A stretch of DNA of 19,614 bases. Source: Dechloromonas sp. GTDB lineage: Bacteria > Pseudomonadota > Gammaproteobacteria > Burkholderiales > Rhodocyclaceae. The notes under the pieces were generated by a model. That model worked only from the letters and a program-made list of their open reading frames with translations. It was not told the DNA's origin and made no database searches. A program made the translations under genes and the position numbers. The stretch is taken from NCBI GenBank assembly GCA_017302355.1, contig JAFLDQ010000058.1:1-19614 (forward strand), written 5' to 3'. Numbering within the stretch: position 1 is the first letter of the stretch; each line of letters starts with the position of its first letter. This document shows, one piece after another, positions 16,411-19,614 of the stretch.

Positions 16411-16444
16411 GCCGCCAAGGGGAAATTGGGGTTGACTTCTTCAT

Positions 16445-16553
16445 GCCTCGTATCTTCCCCGTTGCGAGCCGCCTTGACTAGCTAATGAATACTTAAAGGC
16501 CATATAAGGTATGCTAATTAGTTGTTCTTCAAATACGTGGGAGACTGGGCACC
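16445..16553. promoter_or_regulatory. Divergent promoter region of cargo operon and LysR regulator
   Basis: The 109 bases between the two divergent genes contain an AT-rich core (16477-16524) with ACTAGCTAAT, CTTA-N9-TAAG and the palindrome CTAATTAG (16514-16521). LysR regulators usually bind such a site between their own gene and a divergent target operon. A TTGACT at 16474 could be a -35 box, but I see no well-spaced -10 partner. Confidence 0.6.
16477..16524 (+). repeat. 48-bp AT-rich element, copy B
   Basis: Begins ACTAGCTAATGAAT and ends GCTAATTAGTTG. It is the second copy of the element at 10283-10330, same orientation and spacing, with 11 mismatches. It occupies the centre of the divergent LysR/cargo promoter region. 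Confidence 0.65.
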
Positions 16554-17471
16554 ATGGCCAGACGTAACCTCAACGACCTTCTGTACTTCGTGACCATCGC
16601 GCGCGAAGGCAGCTTCACGCGTGCCGCAGCGCATCTGGGGGTGACGCAATCGGCTCTGAGTCAAGCAATCAATGGCCTGGAAGCCCGACTTGAGATCCGG
16701 CTGCTCACCCGCACCACGCGCAGCGTTTCGCCGACAGCGGCGGGCGAGCGCCTGCTGAACGCCATCGGGCATCGTTTCGATGAGATCGAGTCCGAGCTGG
16801 ACGAACTGACCGAACTGCGAGACAAGCCAGCGGGAACGGTGCGCATCACCTGTGGCGACCACATCCTGCGCACCACGATCCTGCCCAAACTCACCCCGCT
16901 GCTGCGCGAGTATCCCGACATCAACATCGAGTTCGACGTGAACTACGGCTTCCGGGACATCGTGGCCGACCGTTTCGATGCGGGCGTGCGGCTGGGCGAC
17001 ACCATCGACAAGGACATGATCGCGGTGCCCATCGGGCCGCCGCTGCGCATGGCGATTGCTGCGTCGCCTGCGTACTTCGAGTCCCACCCCATCCCTAAGA
17101 AACCGCACGACCTGTTGAATCACAACTGCATCAACATGCGCTTGCAGACCAGCGGCGGAATCTATGTGTGGGACTTCATGCGGCGGGGCAAACAGGTGAA
17201 CGTGCGTGTGGATGGGCAACTGATCTTCAACACCACGCCCAACATGGTGGATGCCGCGCTCGCCGGGCTCGGCATTGCAGCACTGCCCGAGGAGGAGTTC
17301 GGGCCGCACATTGAGGAAGGCCGCCTGGTGCGCGTGCTGGAGGACTGGTGCGAGCCGTTTTCGGGATATTTCCTGTACTACCCCAGCCGCAGGCAACCGT
17401 CGCCAGCGTTCTCACTGGTGCTCAACGCGCTGCGCGTGACACCCCCGCCAAGTCCGAAGAAGAAACGCTAG
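16554..17471 (+). CDS. LysR-type regulator, CrgA/AaeR-like, of the cargo operon
   Basis: 305 residues. Residues 1-62 form the winged helix-turn-helix (NLNDLLYFVTIAREGSFTRA, then GVTQSALSQAINGLE and the wing LLTRTTRSVSPTAAG). The rest is the effector-binding domain, with the RFDAGVRLGDTIDKDMIAVPI stretch near 140-160 typical of the CrgA-like branch. It is the only cargo gene on the plus strand and reads away from the cargo operon, the classic layout of a LysR activator and its target. GGGAG lies upstream of the ATG. A charged tail (SPKKKR) ends 27 bases before the convergent stop of the relaxase gene. The inducer is unknown. Confidence 0.92.
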   Translation: MARRNLNDLLYFVTIAREGSFTRAAAHLGVTQSALSQAINGLEARLEIRLLTRTTRSVSPTAAGERLLNAIGHRFDEIESELDELTELRDKPAGTVRITCGDHILRTTILPKLTPLLREYPDINIEFDVNYGFRDIVADRFDAGVRLGDTIDKDMIAVPIGPPLRMAIAASPAYFESHPIPKKPHDLLNHNCINMRLQTSGGIYVWDFMRRGKQVNVRVDGQLIFNTTPNMVDAALAGLGIAALPEEEFGPHIEEGRLVRVLEDWCEPFSGYFLYYPSRRQPSPAFSLVLNALRVTPPPSPKKKR

Positions 17472-17496
17472 CCCCCTGCACAGAGAGCGCCGGGGC
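17471..17496. terminator. Weak hairpin between convergent LysR and relaxase genes
   Basis: GCCCC (17471-17475) can pair with GGGGC (17492-17496) across a 16-base loop. No T run follows on either strand. It may act as a weak bidirectional stop at this convergent junction. Confidence 0.2.
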
Positions 17497-17498
17497 AG

Positions 17499-19472
17499 TT
17501 AGCCAATTGCCGGGCCTCGTTGACGCCCGATCTCCCATGACACCCCACCGCCGCGCAACGTGGCGGCAAGCTGCTGTCCCAGCCGCTGCTCGATCACCGG
17601 CTTCCAAGGCACCAGTGAGAAGCCCATGCCGTCATCGAGCATCGCGTAGCGCCCGCTGGCGAGCATGACGCTGCGCCGGTAGATGCCGGCCACACGCTGC
17701 CCGTCGGCCACGGGCCGATGCTCCAGGCCGGTTTTTGCGGCAATGTCCTTCGCTGCCTGCGCCAGCTCCCGGTTGCGCAGCGTGCCCAGCAGGTTGCGCG
17801 CCAGGATCACGCGCTGCCCGCGCCGCTCGGCCAGTCCCTGTTCGGCCAGGAAGTCGGCGCGCTGCTGCATCGCCTGCTTGGCCTCTGCGCCAAAGCCCAG
17901 GTCGCCCAGGCCTGAGCCGCCGCCGATCAACTGCTGATCCAGCCAGGTCGCGCCAATGACTCGGGCCTGCCGCTCAATGGGCAGGTGGGATTTCAGCTCC
18001 ACGGCCACGCCGCCCAGGCGCTGCGCGTCGTACTGCCGGCCACGCTCGGTCAAGTCGTCCGGCACCTTCCACAGCCCCTCGGCCACACGTTCCACGATGC
18101 CTGCCCGGCGCAAGGCTTCCAGCCGGCGGACGTGGGTTGCTACGACTTCCTGCGGATCGCGGCCGGGCACGGCCTGCCCCTGGGCGATGGCAAGGTGATG
18201 ATCGGTGCGGTACAGGCCACCGCTCGCCAGCGCGGCGATATTGCGATCGGCCGCGCGCACGTCGGTCGAACCCTTCACCTCCACCACGGCGCCAGCCGGG
18301 TAGCTCGCCAGCTCGTCACGGGCATTGAGCGCGACGTAGTGGGCCTTGCCGTCCACGCCGTCGATGACCAGATAGCCCCGGTCGTGCAGTTCATCGGCCA
18401 GTCCTTTCGCGGCGACGCGCCCGACCACCGTGCGCCCATCCTCTCCCGGCTCGAAGACGGCCAGCTCGCGCGGCTCGCCACTCATGGCCCGCTGCATGGT
18501 GCGGATGATGTCGCCACGCTCGCCCAGGGCGCGCAAGGTCTTCTCCGCATCGGCATGGACGGCCCAGGTGCCGGGCTGCGCTTCATCGGCCAGGCCCAGG
18601 CGTTGCAAACGCTGCAGGCGGCCGATCAACAGCAGGCGCTGGCGTTGCAGCCGCGGTTCGCTGAAGCGTTCGAGCTGCACCCGGCCATCGGCGCCAGCTT
18701 CACGCTTCAGCGTGCGATCCAGGTTCGTCCACCGCTCTTGTTCCACCTCGCGGGTCAGGGTCTGCTGGATCTCCAGCTCGGTGCGCGGCCCCAGCCATTC
18801 CGTCGCCAGCTCGGATGCGCGATGCCGAAAGCCATCGGCGATGTAGTCGCCCGCGATGATGAGGTCTTTGCCGGTATCGTCGCGCCCGCGCACGATCAGG
18901 TGGGTGTGCGGGTTGTCGGTGTTCCAGTGATCGACCGCCACCCATTCCAGTCGCGTACCCAGGTCGGCTTCCATTCGATTCATCAGGTGCCGCGTGTAGG
19001 TGCGCAGGTCTTCCAGCTCGGCGCCATCCTCGGGCGAGACGATGAAGCGGAAGTGGTGCCGGTCGTCGGCGCAGCGTTCCTTGAAGGCGTCGAGGTCGGC
19101 GGCATCGGTCTGCGGCCCGTAGGCCCGGCCCGGTTCTCCATCGCGGCCAGCGCCGTCGCGCTCGATGTAGCGCAGGTGCTTGGCGAGCGACTGCGGATTG
19201 GCCCGCTGCTGGTTGACCAGCAGCGTCTTGATGGTCACGCGCCGCGACATGGGCGTCAGCTTCGCCCCCGCGAAGCGCGCCGCCGTGTGGCCGCGCCCCA
19301 GGCGCGAGCCGGGCCGCTGGCCGGTGCCATGCGCCGACGCCGAACGGCGCACCGAGGACTTGCCGGCGCTGGCCTTGTCTGCCTGCTTGAGCACCTTGGA
19401 GACGAAGCCCTGGCCCCGATTCTTCGGGGCGCTGGGGCGGATGCGGAAATCGTCGTCGCGGCGGTCGGTCAT
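17499..19472 (-). CDS. rlx: VirD2-like relaxase / mobilization nuclease (DUF3363 type)
   Basis: 657 residues. It should nick the origin of transfer, remain on the 5' end and lead the strand through TraG. The N-terminal 75 residues are basic and low in complexity. The nuclease part (about 78-230) shows KHLRYIERDG with Tyr102 as a possible catalytic tyrosine, HHFRFIVSPEDG (139-150), and HWNTDNPHTHLIVRG (182-196) with His182, His189 and His191 as the metal-binding triad. The long C-terminal half fits the DUF3363 domain that follows VirD2-like nucleases in Tn4371-type elements. The start at 19472 gives the full basic head. The gene is converged on by the cargo LysR, marking the right edge of the cargo. 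Confidence 0.92.
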   Translation of the reverse strand: MTDRRDDDFRIRPSAPKNRGQGFVSKVLKQADKASAGKSSVRRSASAHGTGQRPGSRLGRGHTAARFAGAKLTPMSRRVTIKTLLVNQQRANPQSLAKHLRYIERDGAGRDGEPGRAYGPQTDAADLDAFKERCADDRHHFRFIVSPEDGAELEDLRTYTRHLMNRMEADLGTRLEWVAVDHWNTDNPHTHLIVRGRDDTGKDLIIAGDYIADGFRHRASELATEWLGPRTELEIQQTLTREVEQERWTNLDRTLKREAGADGRVQLERFSEPRLQRQRLLLIGRLQRLQRLGLADEAQPGTWAVHADAEKTLRALGERGDIIRTMQRAMSGEPRELAVFEPGEDGRTVVGRVAAKGLADELHDRGYLVIDGVDGKAHYVALNARDELASYPAGAVVEVKGSTDVRAADRNIAALASGGLYRTDHHLAIAQGQAVPGRDPQEVVATHVRRLEALRRAGIVERVAEGLWKVPDDLTERGRQYDAQRLGGVAVELKSHLPIERQARVIGATWLDQQLIGGGSGLGDLGFGAEAKQAMQQRADFLAEQGLAERRGQRVILARNLLGTLRNRELAQAAKDIAAKTGLEHRPVADGQRVAGIYRRSVMLASGRYAMLDDGMGFSLVPWKPVIEQRLGQQLAATLRGGGVSWEIGRQRGPAIG

Positions 19473-19614
19473 GGCTGTGCTCCCTGCAAGTTACGGCGTG
19501 TCCTGTCGTGCGAAGCACGCGGACATGCCTGCATTGGCGCGAGCTTCGCGCCCCAAGCAGCACGGCAGCGCAGCCGCGCCGTGCTGCGCCAACCCCACGT
19601 GCAGACTGGCTTTC
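19473..19614. other. Relaxase upstream region with three inverted repeats, candidate origin of transfer
   Basis: Three hairpins follow each other in 90 bases: CGTGC-GAA-GCACG (19507-19519) flanked by TGTCC/GGACA (19499-19525), GGCGCGA-GCT-TCGCGCC (19536-19552), and a perfect 10-bp pair GCAGCACGGC/GCCGTGCTGC (19557-19587) with an 11-base loop. Origins of transfer often lie next to the relaxase gene and are built of such repeats. No long T run follows any of them, so plain terminators are less likely. No nick site consensus is recognised. Confidence 0.4.

Noticed and set aside
10283..16524. The 48-bp repeats as attachment sites or target-site duplications of a mobile element
   Set aside because: They differ at 11 of 48 positions, one lies in the middle of a promoter region with the LysR gene outside the pair, and no recombinase is encoded between them.
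16518..17396. Minus-strand open frame of 292 codons opposite the second LysR gene
   Set aside because: The plus strand encodes a typical LysR protein with a ribosome site; the minus product resembles no family I recognise.
1..19614. CRISPR arrays, tRNA or rRNA genes, insertion sequences, integrase genes
   Set aside because: Looked for regular spaced repeats, tRNA-like and rRNA stretches and transposase or recombinase motifs and saw none.

Overview
The window is high-GC DNA typical of beta- or gammaproteobacteria (Pseudomonas, Achromobacter, Delftia or Stenotrophomonas type). It is best read as part of an integrative and conjugative element of the Tn4371 family. The basis is the gene order relaxase - (cargo) - LysR - traG - copG-like - trbB-C-D-E-J-K-L, all on the minus strand, together with recognisable domains and motifs. 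No integrase, attachment site or chromosomal flank is in view, so the host cannot be named.

Layout, left to right. Positions 1-9162 hold the mating-pair-formation and coupling module, transcribed leftwards: trbL (cut by the window edge), trbK (entry-exclusion-like lipoprotein), trbJ, trbE (VirB4-type ATPase), trbD, trbC (pilin), trbB (VirB11-type ATPase), a ribbon-helix-helix protein, traG (VirD4-type coupling protein) and a second small lipoprotein (eexN-like). Most junctions are 4-base ATGA overlaps, which points to one translationally coupled operon. A LysR-type regulator (9188-10102) precedes it on the same strand.

Positions 10407-17471 are cargo lying between the transfer operon and the relaxase gene. 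A leftward operon encodes, in transcription order, a cyclophilin-like lipoprotein (apparently frameshifted in its signal peptide), a Tat-exported alpha/beta hydrolase with a cysteine nucleophile motif, a NepI-like MFS exporter, a RibD/DHFR-fold reductase, a 21-codon remnant of an NAD(P)-binding protein, a YahK/CAD-type zinc alcohol dehydrogenase and a membrane-anchored RomA/NAPE-PLD-type metallo-beta-lactamase-fold hydrolase. A divergent CrgA-like LysR regulator (16554-17471) sits at its head. The compartments fit a detoxification or efflux route that spans the envelope: reductases in the cytosol, an exporter in the inner membrane and hydrolases outside. The substrate is unknown.

A 48-bp AT-rich element is present twice in the same orientation without gaps, 37 of 48 positions identical. 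One copy (16477-16524) lies in the promoter region between the second LysR gene and the cargo operon. The other (10283-10330) lies at the far end of the cargo, upstream of the LysR-eexN-traG block. This looks like a shared LysR operator that could tie cargo control to the transfer module.

Positions 17499-19472 encode a VirD2-like relaxase (DUF3363 type). Its upstream region (19499-19587) carries three successive inverted repeats and is the best candidate for the origin of transfer.
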